Assembly (NCBI GenBank): GCA_018335855.1
Contig: JAGXRM010000038.1
Span: forward strand, 1-64,000
Direction of reading: 5' to 3'
DNA: 64,000 bases
Source of the DNA: Clostridiales bacterium
GTDB lineage: Bacteria > Bacillota > Dethiobacteria > Dethiobacterales > Dethiobacteraceae
The notes beneath the pieces are model-generated. The model saw only the letters and a list, made by a program, of their open reading frames with translations, did not search any database and had not been told where the DNA came from. Shown here piece after piece: positions 1 to 8,961 of the stretch (position 1 is its first letter; every line of letters starts with the position of its first letter). Position numbers and translations under genes: made by a program.

Positions 1-192
1 GTCCGGACAGAATTTGCTAAATTCGGACTCCATGGTGCCCTGTATAGGAAGAAACGTGAAACTCCACCGGTGCCACCGAAGGTTGACGGAAATCTTGAAG
101 CTTACATTATTTCTATTAGTTGCAGTGAACCTCCTCAGGGGTATGAACGTTGGACATTGCGGTTAATTGCTGATAAAGCCGTAGAACTTGGA
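1..192 (+). mobile_element. IS630-family transposase, internal fragment
   Basis: These bases match bases 16748-16939 of the complete IS630-type element further along the window. About 13 of 192 positions differ, nearly all of them silent third-base changes, so this is a diverged relative and not a recent copy. The matching part encodes the end of the N-terminal helix-turn-helix region and the start of the catalytic part (shared motif [20 protein letters not shown]). The match stops sharply after the codon for the glycine of VELG, and the sequence then becomes gerA. The fragment is cut by the window edge, so its true 5' extent is unknown. Confidence 0.85.
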
Positions 193-1188
193 CACATTGT
201 AGGCAAAAACACAAAAACATCTGTAATGGTTGGATATATAGACGGATTGGCTTCTGAGGAACTATGCCAAGAAGTCATAACTAGAATTAATAATATTGAA
301 TTAGATGCGGTTCTTGATAGTGGATATATTGAGGAATATTTAGATGATAATCCGCTTTCTCCTTTCCCTAGTATACGATTTACAGAACGCCCGGATACAG
401 TAGCGGCACATCTTTTAGAAGGAGGAGTGACAATTATTGTTAATGGAAGTCCCCAAGTTCTTATGGCACCGACGACTTTAAACTCTTTACTTCAAAGCGG
501 TGAAGACTATTATCAAAGGTATCAGGTTGTTATTTTGATTAGATTGATGCGTTGGTTGGCTGTTTTTCTAAGTGTATCAGCTCCTTCGCTGTATGTGGCT
601 TTTACAACATTCCACACTGAAGTAATTCCTACGTCTTTATTACTTCAGATAGCACAAGGCAGAGAAGGAATTCCATATCCGGCGTTTGCAGAAGTTTTAT
701 TTATGGATATTGCTTTTGAAATTCTTCGAGAGGCTAGTCTGCGCATGCCTCAGAACATTGGGCCAGCTATTAGTATTGTAGGTGTTTTAGTAATAGGAGA
801 TGCAGCAGTAAGAGGAGGATTAGTCAGTCCGATTATGATTGTTGTAGTAGGTATAACAGCTATCTCAAATTTTGCTATACCAACTACAAACTTAGCAAAT
901 GCCTTTCGCTACTGGCGCTTTATTATGCTGGCTTTTGCGGCTTCATTTGGTTTGTTAGGCTTAGTTTATGGTTGGTTGTGGCTTTTGCTCGATTTAGCTG
1001 CTATGAAGTCATTTGGAGTTCCATTTTTAAGCCCATTTGCTCCATTGAAAATTGAGGATTGGCAAGATGTTATTTTACGCGTTCCATGGTGGAGTAAATC
1101 TAAGTCTCCCTTTAAAACTCAAAAACAGGCACATTCAAAAAGTAATATTAGCAAAGAGTTGGACAAGTTGAGGAGGAATAAAAAATGA
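1..1188 (+). CDS. Chimeric gene: transposase N-terminus fused in frame to GerA C-terminal part
   Basis: The reading frame is open from the first base of the window. The first 64 codons are IS630 transposase. From about residue 65 it is a GerA-family spore germinant-receptor subunit, aligning with the intact GerA encoded at 19344 from roughly that protein's residue 210 onward. The membrane part is complete: several hydrophobic segments and the family motifs VIPTS, REGIPYPAF, IGDAAVRGGLVSP and MKSFGVPFLSPF. The soluble N-terminal half of GerA, about 200 residues, is missing. It overlaps the following gerC by ATGA, as in an ordinary ger operon. The product could be expressed from the transposase start as a fusion, or the gene may be dead. 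An internal GTG at base 70 has no good ribosome-binding site. A misassembly at the junction cannot be excluded from sequence alone. Confidence 0.8.
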   Translation, partial: VRTEFAKFGLHGALYRKKRETPPVPPKVDGNLEAYIISISCSEPPQGYERWTLRLIADKAVELGHIVGKNTKTSVMVGYIDGLASEELCQEVITRINNIELDAVLDSGYIEEYLDDNPLSPFPSIRFTERPDTVAAHLLEGGVTIIVNGSPQVLMAPTTLNSLLQSGEDYYQRYQVVILIRLMRWLAVFLSVSAPSLYVAFTTFHTEVIPTSLLLQIAQGREGIPYPAFAEVLFMDIAFEILREASLRMPQNIGPAISIVGVLVIGDAAVRGGLVSPIMIVVVGITAISNFAIPTTNLANAFRYWRFIMLAFAASFGLLGLVYGWLWLLLDLAAMKSFGVPFLSPFAPLKIEDWQDVILRVPWWSKSKSPFKTQKQAHSKSNISKELDKLRRNKK

Positions 1189-2381
1189 CTAGGCTATTAT
1201 TAATAGTTGTATTGACAGGAGTATTATTCTTGCCTGGTTGTTGGGATAGAAAAGAAATTGATCATATTGCCTTTGTTTTAACATATGGAGTAGATCAGGA
1301 GAAGCCTGGAGACTTTTTTCATTTTACCCATTTGATAGGAAAACCTGGCATGCAAGGGGCAGGAGAAAATGGGAATGGAAGTGACGAAGCATATTATATT
1401 GTTACAAATAAGAGTAAAGCTTCAAGTATGGCAATGGCTGGCATAATGGATTTTACTCCACGCGAAATGAATTTGCATCATACTAGCAATGTTGTTCTTG
1501 GAGAGCAGTTAGCGCGAAATGGGGTAGAAGAGATATTAGACAGAGGAATGAGATGTCGGCAATGTCGTCCTACTATCAACGTGTTTGTAGCAACGGGAAG
1601 TGCAAGAGAATTATTGCAGTTGTCAAAATCTAATCTAAATCTTAATCCATCACGCGCTTTGGTAGGTTTAATGGAAGACACGGAAGGTCCTTTTACAGCT
1701 TTTCCTGTTCAATTAATTGATTTTGTCAAAACTTTTCTGGCAGAAGGGTTAGACCCAGTAGCTCCCCTTGTTGGACTAAAGGGAGATGTTAATAAAATAG
1801 CCAATGATGAGGGAGAAAATGATGAAAATCAAAGTGAAAATCCCAGCGATGAACAGGAAATTAAAATTAATGGCTTAGCAGTATTTCGCGATGATAAACT
1901 GGTGGGATTGCTTCATGGTGAAGAAGCTAGAGGGATTTTGTGGGGAATGGGTAAAAAGAAAGGTAGATTTGTAATCGATTATCCTTCACCAGGGAAAACT
2001 ACTATTTCAAATATTTCAAATAAGAGTAGAGCTAAAGTTGAGATAAATGACTTAAATATGCCAGTTTTAATTTTAGAAGTAGAAGCTAAAGGAATATTGT
2101 CAGATTGGTCCAGATTGACGGAAAGAATAGACATAAAGCCTCATTTAGCGGATACCATTAGGCAAGCGATGAAGGAAAAAATAGAAAAAGAAATTAAGCA
2201 AGTAGCGTTAGTTGTTCAAAAAGAGTTGAAAGCAGATGTATTTGGGTTCGGCCAGGTTTTAAGCCGTAATCATCCTGAAATTTGGAAAGAAATTAAGGAT
2301 GATTGGAATGAATTGTACTCAATACTGGATTTGAAAATTATAGTTAAAACAGAAATAGTAGGAACTGGATTTATTAGATAG
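1185..2381 (+). CDS. gerC: Ger(x)C family spore germination lipoprotein
   Basis: This is the lipoprotein subunit of a GerA-type germinant receptor, which sits on the outer face of the spore inner membrane. The N-terminus is a type II signal peptide with lipobox LPGC, followed by the family signature CWDRKEIDHIAFV. The length (398 aa) is normal, and the C-terminal domain carries the usual ADVFGFGQVLSRNHPEIW-type motif. A GAGGAGG ribosome-binding site precedes the ATG, which overlaps the stop of the upstream gene. An acidic, asparagine- and glutamate-rich insert lies around residues 205-225. There is no gerB permease beside it, unlike the complete locus at 19.3-23.3 kb, so this receptor is probably non-functional unless it uses a B subunit made elsewhere. 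Confidence 0.9.
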   Translation: MTRLLLIVVLTGVLFLPGCWDRKEIDHIAFVLTYGVDQEKPGDFFHFTHLIGKPGMQGAGENGNGSDEAYYIVTNKSKASSMAMAGIMDFTPREMNLHHTSNVVLGEQLARNGVEEILDRGMRCRQCRPTINVFVATGSARELLQLSKSNLNLNPSRALVGLMEDTEGPFTAFPVQLIDFVKTFLAEGLDPVAPLVGLKGDVNKIANDEGENDENQSENPSDEQEIKINGLAVFRDDKLVGLLHGEEARGILWGMGKKKGRFVIDYPSPGKTTISNISNKSRAKVEINDLNMPVLILEVEAKGILSDWSRLTERIDIKPHLADTIRQAMKEKIEKEIKQVALVVQKELKADVFGFGQVLSRNHPEIWKEIKDDWNELYSILDLKIIVKTEIVGTGFIR

Positions 2382-2612
2382 AACTATATTCTGAGCAATG
2401 GGGTTGATGAATTTTGGTGTCCAGTTCAGCCAGGGCTTCCTCTGTGTCCGTAAAGAAAAGTGCCCCTTTTGCTTTTAATCGCTCGAGGATGATTACGGCC
2501 TTTCCCCCGGTAAAATCTCTTTCCTCGCCCTCTTTTTCCAGGGGTTAATTCCACCGATCCGTACCTTTCCTGCATTCCACGACCCAAGCTCACCGCTCGA
2601 AGTCATAGTTTT
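2382..2612. other. Intergenic stretch with a coding-like remnant
   Basis: No intact gene is visible between gerC and the terminator of the minus-strand operon. On the minus strand, bases 2544 down to 2377 stay open for about 55 codons and read like a real protein C-terminus (for example GGKAVIILERLKAKGALFF), ending in TAA just inside the gerC 3' end. There is no start codon or ribosome-binding site, and a TAA lies directly upstream. It looks like the tail of a lost gene, which I do not recognise. Confidence 0.3.
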
Positions 2613-2646
2613 AAAAAAGTACCTTCCCCGTATAAACGGGGAAGGT
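2613..2646 (-). terminator. Rho-independent terminator of the cobN operon
   Basis: A perfect 11-bp stem (ACCTTCCCCGT / ACGGGGAAGGT) closes a 4-base loop. On the minus strand it is followed by six T residues. It lies about 55 bases after the stop of the DUF2162 gene, so it ends the minus-strand riboswitch-controlled operon. Confidence 0.85.
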
Positions 2647-2700
2647 CGGCAAAGCCGAAATATATGGGTTTAACAGGTCCGCGTAAAAAAAGTGTTGCTT

Positions 2701-3402
2701 CTAAAGATTTCCTTTCTTTAGTGAAACCATATATCCTGTCGTGGCCAGGAAACTCATCAGCAGCAGCGCAAACAGCATAATCCGCCAGGAATCAACACGG
2801 ATAGGAGAAAAGTCCATCTGAGCTGCGCTGACAAAATTGGGAATAAAAAGGCTCAAAGTTGCGGTAGCCAAACCGACGAACAGCAACAGTGCGTTAAACG
2901 CTCTGCCAGGGTTTATGTCTTTTCTGGCGATTAGCCATCGCGTCCCGAAAGCAACCAGAAGCAAAATCAGGACAAAAACCAGAGAAATCACCAGATCAAC
3001 AACCAGGCGGTCCAAGCCGGTCTGTTGCTTAAAGAGAATGATGCTTAAGGCCATCGCTATGAGGCAAAAGGGGCAAGGCAAAAAGACTGTAATATAGGCA
3101 GCATCGCTTTTCTTCCCCTGTTCTTCCCCGCCACAACAATCATCCCTTTCATTAAGGCCAAGGTAGATAAACAGGCCGGATATGAATAAGGATGCGGGAA
3201 AAGTATACTGCTCTGTCAGTTGGACAACCTGCGTAGTGAAAGGCAGTATTATAACCGCCACCAGAAACAGTAATGCGCCAAAAACGGCTGAAACAATCAC
3301 AACTTGCCTCTTCCCCAGCCAGGAAGTAGCCAAGATTGCCCCCGTTTTAAGGCTAAGAGTGAAAAGGGCGAACAAGATTCCTGAGATAAAAGCGGCTGTC
3401 AT
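2701..3402 (-). CDS. DUF2162 family multi-pass membrane protein (putative transporter)
   Basis: A 233-residue protein with six or seven hydrophobic segments, resembling the DUF2162 'predicted transporter' family. The N-terminus (FISGILFALFTLSLKTG) is a first membrane segment, not a cleaved signal. A central cytosolic or extracellular loop holds a double cysteine (ERDDCCGGEEQ), and the next helix contains PCPFC. Together these could bind a metal or form disulfides. It is the last gene of the riboswitch-controlled operon, 22 bases after the CobN-like gene and before a strong terminator. Its position suggests it is the membrane permease or an accessory of the CobN/ExbB system. The substrate is unknown; cobalt or a corrinoid would fit the B12 control. 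The family assignment rests on pattern memory and the function is inference. Confidence 0.7.
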   Translation of the reverse strand: MTAAFISGILFALFTLSLKTGAILATSWLGKRQVVIVSAVFGALLFLVAVIILPFTTQVVQLTEQYTFPASLFISGLFIYLGLNERDDCCGGEEQGKKSDAAYITVFLPCPFCLIAMALSIILFKQQTGLDRLVVDLVISLVFVLILLLVAFGTRWLIARKDINPGRAFNALLLFVGLATATLSLFIPNFVSAAQMDFSPIRVDSWRIMLFALLLMSFLATTGYMVSLKKGNL

Positions 3403-3424
3403 TCTATCCTACCTCCATTTTAAC

Positions 3425-6400
3425 TCAAATACCGGTAACTTTTTTCTTTTTCAAGTAACCCAAAGCCATCAACCCCACCATGGCTAATCCCAGTATAATA
3501 CTGATGAAAGCGACTCCTGCCGACCTGGGAGAGTCACTCCCCTCTTTTTCTTTTATAAGCTCGAAAGCTCTCACCTGATTCTGTGGCGTCTGAGGTTCTT
3601 CGGGTTTGGTTTCATCCACCGGGGGCTCATCCACTTGGGTTCCGGGGACGGGCGGTGCAGGTTGGATTCCAGCCGAAACAACAGGCTGTTTCTGGTAGGT
3701 GGAAGATGATGGTTCCTGCTTAGCAGGGACACCGGTAAGCACTACATCAATTTGAAGCTTGTCGGCCTGCGGAGGAGTTCCCGTCACAATCGCCTCATCC
3801 GCTTCGGGATGCTGGTTCTCTGTCGGCGTTTTATCCGGAAATTGTGGCAACGGCTCCGTATCCTTATCTTTGTGTTCTGGCCTGTTGATGGACAAATCAT
3901 TATAGGTGGCCGTCCTGAATATTTCCTTGAATTGTTCCAGAAGACTGTCATCCAGCATGGAAAAACTTGCGATCCACTCGTTTAAGGTTATATTGTTGCA
4001 GGTATGGTGGCAACAAACGACGCCGTATTCAACAGTTGCCTGCAAATAGATGTCTGCCAGCTGGGTGATGTCATCTACCGGTGCGGCCCAGAGGTTCTTC
4101 CGCGCCGCTTCCAGAGCAGTGGCGATAATAGACTGCATGGCAAAGGGGTCTAGCGCATTTCTAACATTTTCATCATAAATATAGGTATTCACCAGTTGGC
4201 TCCATGCCCGGTCACTGATCACCCCGGTGGTCACATCCATATAGAAGGTATTCGCAAACCACTTGGCGATCGTCCTGGCCCCTGAATACCCTTCTTTTAG
4301 CATTTCCTGTACAAAGACAGGGTTAAGAAGCCGGCTCTGCAGTTCCATGGTTACAAACTCCTGGAGTGTCTGAATAAACAAGTTGGATGGACCGAGGCGG
4401 GAGTTGGCGATATAGGCGTCCACACTGTTGCCGGAGGCCCATTCGGCGGCCAGCTTTAACCCTCCAAGGTACTGAGCGGCGTCGTCATTGTCCAAAGTGC
4501 CGTAAATAGAGTCTTTCACTTGCACCACAGCCTCCACAGTGCGAAGAACCTTGGTTAACAGATGTGTGGCGGGAACCCCGTAAACCGCGCTTCCGTCGGC
4601 TAGGTCGCTGCCGTAAATATACCCCATGCGGCTCACATAAAGCTCAGCCAGGGCGTCGGTGCTTTCCCACTGATCTGAAAAATCCATCATGCTGGAAAGT
4701 CCCAGCCCGTAAGCTCCCGGTTCAGAGCTGAAGACGCGGGAAGCGGCCAAAAAGGATGCGTCCGTCTCGGACATGCCTTCCGCCATCAGTTCGGCTTTGA
4801 TTACATCATAGTGCTTTTTAAGATAATTGTCCTCCGGAGATTCGTTCAACATGGCTAACTCCCTGACAGCCTTGTCCAACAACGCGTTCACCACAGAAAA
4901 CGCGTCCCTGAATAAGCCGGAGGTGCTAATAACCACGTCCACTCGTGGGCGCCCCAATTCTGCTATCGGAGTAATACGGTAGGAACTGAGCCTACCGCTG
5001 GCACCCCATACAGGTTCGATACCCATCAAGCGCATGGTCATGGCAATACTTTCGCCGTCGGTGCGCATCGTCTCAATAGCCCAGAGAATGACTCCAACAG
5101 ACTTCGGGTAACTTCCGTGTCTGGCAAAATGTGCTTCCAACAATTTGTCAGCCAATTCTTTCCCAGTATTCCACGCTACTTTATCTGGAACCGTACGGGG
5201 ATCGAAACTTTTTATATTTTTCCCCGTGGGCATCGCGTCCGGGTTTCGTATCGGGTCCCTGCCCAAACCGGGGGGAATAAACCCGGCATCCAGAGCTAGA
5301 AGGAGCATATCCATTTCTTCCGTGGTTCCGGCCAGGTTGTCTGCAATCAAATTTCGCACGGCTTCCCGGGTTTCGGGATCGTAGTTTACGATGGCATCCA
5401 CCATCTGGTCAAAACGGTCGCCCTGAGGGGCGACGCCAAAAGTGTGAAGACCCAGAGGCGTAACGGTCGCCTCCAGAAGATGGAGATAATCATGAACTGC
5501 GTCCAGCAGTTCCGCAAAGGGTGTTTCATGGGGGTCAAGCCCGATTTCCCCGGCAACCCCTTCATCATCCAGGATCCACATCATTCTGGCTGTAATACGG
5601 TCGATGGTGTCGGTGTCACCGGGATGATTAGCCATTGCATCTTCACACTGGTGAATAAGATTGTGCAGGTCCAGAAGGTTGCCGTAAAGCTCTGTATTGG
5701 CCACCGCAGCCGTCAGGTGGCTGATGAGTACCGCATAACCACGTCGTTTGGCCTGGGTACCTTCACCGGGGTTATTAACGATATAGGGATAGATGTTAGG
5801 CATATGGCCATGAACCACGTCAGGCCAGCATTCAGCAGAGAGGCCGATGGACTTGCCCGGCAACCATTCCGCTGTGCCGTGGGTACCCAGGTGGATAACA
5901 GCATTCGCCGAAAATTCGCGCTGAAGCCAAAAATAAAATGCTAAATATTGATGATGAGGGGGCATATGGGGAGAATGGATTATCTTATTAATATCTTCAC
6001 CCCATCCCCGCATGGGCTGTGGCCCGAAAAATACGTTTCCGCTGATATATCCCGGCAAAATGATTTGGCCGTTGTGTACCATGACAGATCCCGGCGCCGG
6101 CCCCCACTCAGCCTTAACTTGCTCCTGAAGAGCAAGGGGTAGCTGTCCGAACCATTGTAGGTATTCGTCCACGTCAAGCTTGATAATACCTTCCTGACTG
6201 GCAAAACGATCCAGTTCACCTGGTGCCCAGCCGCCGATATTTCTCCCTTTTTGAAACATTATGTCAAAGATCTTTTCTTCAGTTATGACGCCTGCAGAAC
6301 CATTTAAGTCACCGTTTCCATTTACCCAATATCCTGAACTCTGCAGGGTTTTAAGGATTTCTGTGAGGCTACGGGGCACGTTTAGATAAGACGCCCCGAT

Positions 6401-7801
6401 ATCATCTTTGCCGCCTTCCATATTATAGTACAGAACAGCAATTTTTTTATCACTGTTTTCTGTTTTTTTCAGCCAGGCCCAAGCTGCCGCCCGGCCAACA
6501 AGCCTGTCTAACCGATCCGGCAGAGTGATTTTCGTTGTAACTACAGCGCCGGTCGCTTCGTCCACTTCTTTAACCACTGTTCCGCCCATCATAACCGGTT
6601 CAATCCGTCCTTCCATTTCGGGCATGGCTACCTGCCAGTGCACCACACTTATGGCCCCGGCCGGGTCTGCCTCCCATTTTTCCAGGTCAGAACTGTAAAT
6701 GGGGTTAAGTACCGGCACATTCATTTCCTTGAACAGATCTAACGTGGCCTGTTCATTCCCTGACTGAAACTGAAAGCCAATGCAGAGAATGAAGGTGTGG
6801 ATGGCCGGTTCCTTTACCCCGTCTCCATCTAAGTCCCGGAAATAAAACTTTCTGGCTGCAGCGTTGCGCCCGGTGGTTGTCGGATAAACAGGAATAGCAT
6901 TTAATCCCCTGTTCTCTAATGCTAAAAGTGTATCGTTATACAATTCAATATCTGCATTTTTAAAAAAAGAATCGTATCCCATAATCCCGATCCAAGGCGC
7001 ATCGGGGTTGAAGCCAGCCCGACTTTCGTACCAGTCGAAGTATTCGTCGGCATCATAAAAGATACCCGTTGTGTTTTCTGTTAAGCCTTCCTCATAAAAA
7101 GGCGAGCTGGAATCAGCAGCCGGGTGGTAAATAAAGTTGCCTTGAATAAGTACAGGGCTCAAATCCTCATCAGTCACCGCATTTCCGAAAACCGAGGACA
7201 GATAAAGAAGCATCCGTTCGTGGTTCTTTACCCCGCCGTTCGTAATATACCGGTTTAGCCTGGTCCATACGTCATCATCATTGTTCACGGTTATTTCCAG
7301 GTCTTTGACAATATTCACCAGAAATCCGCTCGTGGCCCAAGTTCCGTCAGCAGCTTTTTCGCCGGAACGCTGCACAAAGATTTCCGGTTGTTGGGCAGGG
7401 TCCAATTTGGAGAATATCTCATTTAATTTTTCATCCCGGTTGGCTCCAACCATTTCCAGTAAAACGACGTCGGATTGCAGAATTGAGTCCTCAACAATGT
7501 CCCTTCTGTCACTTATCTCCAAATCACCGGGAGAATAAATCTTTAGAATAATGGAATAAGGCTCACTTTGGTTGCCTGTAAGGTTGTGGTACGCTTCCAC
7601 CATGGGAGCCACCATGCCGGTCGTCCCTGTGATAACCGTAATCCAGACAGGGACAGCCTCTTCGGGCACTTCAGCGCTCTCCTGTTTTTCCGGCGAATTA
7701 TCCCCGGTAGCCAGAGCCAGCTCTAAAGGAGCGGTACTGATTAGCATTAAGACAATAAGTAATAACGCCAGTATCTTTTTCATTTCTTTCGCTTTGATCA
7801 T
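3425..7801 (-). CDS. cobN: Exported, membrane-anchored CobN-like chelatase large subunit
   Basis: A 1458-residue member of the CobN/BchH family, the large subunits of ATP-dependent cobalt or magnesium chelatases. Diagnostic motifs are present: HSPHMPPHHQYLAFYFWLQ, HLGTHGTAEWLPGKS and NNPGEGTQAKRR. Unlike a cytoplasmic CobN, residues 7-31 form a lysine-led hydrophobic signal peptide ending near ALATG. The last 90 residues are a proline/threonine/glutamate-rich spacer, one transmembrane helix (about residues 1430-1450) and a KKKK stop-transfer tail. The chelatase domain should therefore lie outside the cell membrane. No CobS/CobT or ChlI/ChlD AAA+ partner is encoded in the window. Instead the operon supplies an ExbB-like channel, a DUF2149 protein and DUF2162, all behind a cobalamin riboswitch. 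I infer metal or corrinoid capture rather than cofactor synthesis. The start is the ATG ten bases after GGGAGG. Confidence 0.9.
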   Translation of the reverse strand: MIKAKEMKKILALLLIVLMLISTAPLELALATGDNSPEKQESAEVPEEAVPVWITVITGTTGMVAPMVEAYHNLTGNQSEPYSIILKIYSPGDLEISDRRDIVEDSILQSDVVLLEMVGANRDEKLNEIFSKLDPAQQPEIFVQRSGEKAADGTWATSGFLVNIVKDLEITVNNDDDVWTRLNRYITNGGVKNHERMLLYLSSVFGNAVTDEDLSPVLIQGNFIYHPAADSSSPFYEEGLTENTTGIFYDADEYFDWYESRAGFNPDAPWIGIMGYDSFFKNADIELYNDTLLALENRGLNAIPVYPTTTGRNAAARKFYFRDLDGDGVKEPAIHTFILCIGFQFQSGNEQATLDLFKEMNVPVLNPIYSSDLEKWEADPAGAISVVHWQVAMPEMEGRIEPVMMGGTVVKEVDEATGAVVTTKITLPDRLDRLVGRAAAWAWLKKTENSDKKIAVLYYNMEGGKDDIGASYLNVPRSLTEILKTLQSSGYWVNGNGDLNGSAGVITEEKIFDIMFQKGRNIGGWAPGELDRFASQEGIIKLDVDEYLQWFGQLPLALQEQVKAEWGPAPGSVMVHNGQIILPGYISGNVFFGPQPMRGWGEDINKIIHSPHMPPHHQYLAFYFWLQREFSANAVIHLGTHGTAEWLPGKSIGLSAECWPDVVHGHMPNIYPYIVNNPGEGTQAKRRGYAVLISHLTAAVANTELYGNLLDLHNLIHQCEDAMANHPGDTDTIDRITARMMWILDDEGVAGEIGLDPHETPFAELLDAVHDYLHLLEATVTPLGLHTFGVAPQGDRFDQMVDAIVNYDPETREAVRNLIADNLAGTTEEMDMLLLALDAGFIPPGLGRDPIRNPDAMPTGKNIKSFDPRTVPDKVAWNTGKELADKLLEAHFARHGSYPKSVGVILWAIETMRTDGESIAMTMRLMGIEPVWGASGRLSSYRITPIAELGRPRVDVVISTSGLFRDAFSVVNALLDKAVRELAMLNESPEDNYLKKHYDVIKAELMAEGMSETDASFLAASRVFSSEPGAYGLGLSSMMDFSDQWESTDALAELYVSRMGYIYGSDLADGSAVYGVPATHLLTKVLRTVEAVVQVKDSIYGTLDNDDAAQYLGGLKLAAEWASGNSVDAYIANSRLGPSNLFIQTLQEFVTMELQSRLLNPVFVQEMLKEGYSGARTIAKWFANTFYMDVTTGVISDRAWSQLVNTYIYDENVRNALDPFAMQSIIATALEAARKNLWAAPVDDITQLADIYLQATVEYGVVCCHHTCNNITLNEWIASFSMLDDSLLEQFKEIFRTATYNDLSINRPEHKDKDTEPLPQFPDKTPTENQHPEADEAIVTGTPPQADKLQIDVVLTGVPAKQEPSSSTYQKQPVVSAGIQPAPPVPGTQVDEPPVDETKPEEPQTPQNQVRAFELIKEKEGSDSPRSAGVAFISIILGLAMVGLMALGYLKKKKVTGI

Positions 7802-7860
7802 ATCTTATTAGCCTCCCTCTATCTTTTTTTAATGGAAGACACCTGTTTGTGGCCAATCTA

Positions 7861-8157
7861 TTAATTGTTGGCAGGGACTTCTTCGATGAGAATCAGCTTC
7901 CCCGTTTCAGGATCCTGGTAAACTTTTCCCCGTTCGTGATATCCCTGCCCGCCGGCTTCCTGAAGCTGTGGCAAATCTTTTATTTCACGCCCCTGTTCAA
8001 CGTTGACAAAGATAACGCTCTGTAGGTTCCAGGACAACACCAGGGCAATCATGAGACCCACGCAAAATACCAGCATCACGTCCAGCAGATTGGCCAGACC
8101 CGCCATAGGATCAATTTCCTGCTCATCCAGAGATCTTCTTCTTCTCCTGTTCCTCAC
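7861..8157 (-). CDS. DUF2149 family ExbD/TolR-like small membrane protein
   Basis: A 98-residue protein: a basic, arginine-rich N-terminus, one transmembrane helix with a conserved aspartate at its start (GLANLLDVMLVFCVGLMIAL), and a short extracytoplasmic tail. This is the layout of ExbD, TolR and MotB, whose helix aspartate carries protons through the partner channel. The start is a GTG inside the 3' end of the exbB-like gene (35-base overlap), so the two are translationally coupled. The soluble domain is far shorter than in true ExbD. It should pair with the ExbB-like protein to pass proton-motive force to the exported CobN-like protein; that link is inference from the operon. Confidence 0.8.
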   Translation of the reverse strand: MRNRRRRRSLDEQEIDPMAGLANLLDVMLVFCVGLMIALVLSWNLQSVIFVNVEQGREIKDLPQLQEAGGQGYHERGKVYQDPETGKLILIEEVPANN

Positions 8158-8803
8158 CGGTCAGTTTGCCCCTCCCTTCGATTAATTCCAAAATGTTTTC
8201 CATGTAATTCAAATCTTTTTGATACCAGCCTCTTCTCACTTTTGATATGACCGAACTTATGGCCCCCACGCAAATTCCCATTACGGTCGTGTCAAAAGCG
8301 ATGATAACAGCTTCCGACAGTCCCTGTATGTCTCCTTTACCCAAGGCGGTGAGCCCTGGCCCCAGAGGAATCAATGTGCCCATCAAACCCAGCACGGGCC
8401 CCAACTTGCACACCAAGTCAGTCTTACTGAGTATTTTTTCGTAATAGTGTTCCTCCTGATCGAGAAGGTCTCTGGCTAAAATCTTTCTCTGCTTTTTCCC
8501 CAGGTTTTTCTTAGCAACAAATTCATAGATTAAATTCTTCTGCCTGCTGCTCAGAGAACTGTTTTCCACGGCCTGACGCAAGTTGTTGTCTTGCCAGAGA
8601 GGATTCTTTCCCACGTCATAAAACAATTCCATCAGCTTGGAAGAAGGTTTCCTTTTGCGGCTCTGTCTTTCAGCAATGAAATTGCCCAGTTCCACCACGA
8701 TATAAAGCGTCATGGCAAGCAGGCCGAGAAGAACCGGAATTAAAAGGCTCTGCGCCAAGGCATGTAACAGAATAACGATGTACTCAGATCCGATAATACT
8801 CAA
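8123..8803 (-). CDS. MotA/TolQ/ExbB-type proton channel protein
   Basis: 226 residues with the ExbB/TolQ topology: one N-terminal helix (about residues 8-36), a long cytoplasmic stretch rich in lysine and arginine, and two C-terminal helices with the family motifs LGLMGTLIPLGPGLTALG and AFDTTVMGICVGAISSVIS. These proteins form the ring that conducts protons and drives a partner by torque or pulling. In Gram-negatives the partner is TonB or TolA. A Firmicute has no outer membrane, so a different client is expected, and the CobN-like protein two genes downstream is the obvious candidate. It is the first gene after the cobalamin riboswitch and its terminator. Confidence 0.88.
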   Translation of the reverse strand: MSIIGSEYIVILLHALAQSLLIPVLLGLLAMTLYIVVELGNFIAERQSRKRKPSSKLMELFYDVGKNPLWQDNNLRQAVENSSLSSRQKNLIYEFVAKKNLGKKQRKILARDLLDQEEHYYEKILSKTDLVCKLGPVLGLMGTLIPLGPGLTALGKGDIQGLSEAVIIAFDTTVMGICVGAISSVISKVRRGWYQKDLNYMENILELIEGRGKLTGEEQEKKKISG

Positions 8804-8875
8804 GGCAATCTTTCCTTTCCGCTAAAATATCCCCTTTAATTTCCACTACAGCCTCCCTTTTTATTGTAGTTACGC

Positions 8876-8910
8876 AAAAAAATTCCCTCCTTCTGAAGGG
8901 AGGAAATTTT
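8876..8910 (-). terminator. Riboswitch-controlled terminator
   Basis: On the minus strand a stem with paired arms TTCC..CCTT / AAGG..GGAA around a CAG loop, with one internal mismatch, is followed directly by seven T residues. It lies between the cobalamin riboswitch aptamer and the first gene, about 70 bases before the ExbB start. It is therefore the likely expression platform: coenzyme B12 binding should favour this stem and stop transcription. Confidence 0.75.
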
Positions 8911-8961
8911 TATAAAAATAAAAAATAACCTTATCCCCTGGCGCGAAGGATAATCGGTTTG

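Noticed and set aside
5444-5944. 166-codon plus-strand frame opposite the CobN-like gene
   Set aside because: It lies wholly antisense to conserved CobN sequence, has no ribosome-binding site and no family features.
3425-7801. Cytoplasmic aerobic cobaltochelatase CobN or magnesium chelatase ChlH
   Set aside because: Signal peptide, C-terminal anchor, absence of AAA+ partners and presence of ExbB-type genes do not fit a cytosolic enzyme.
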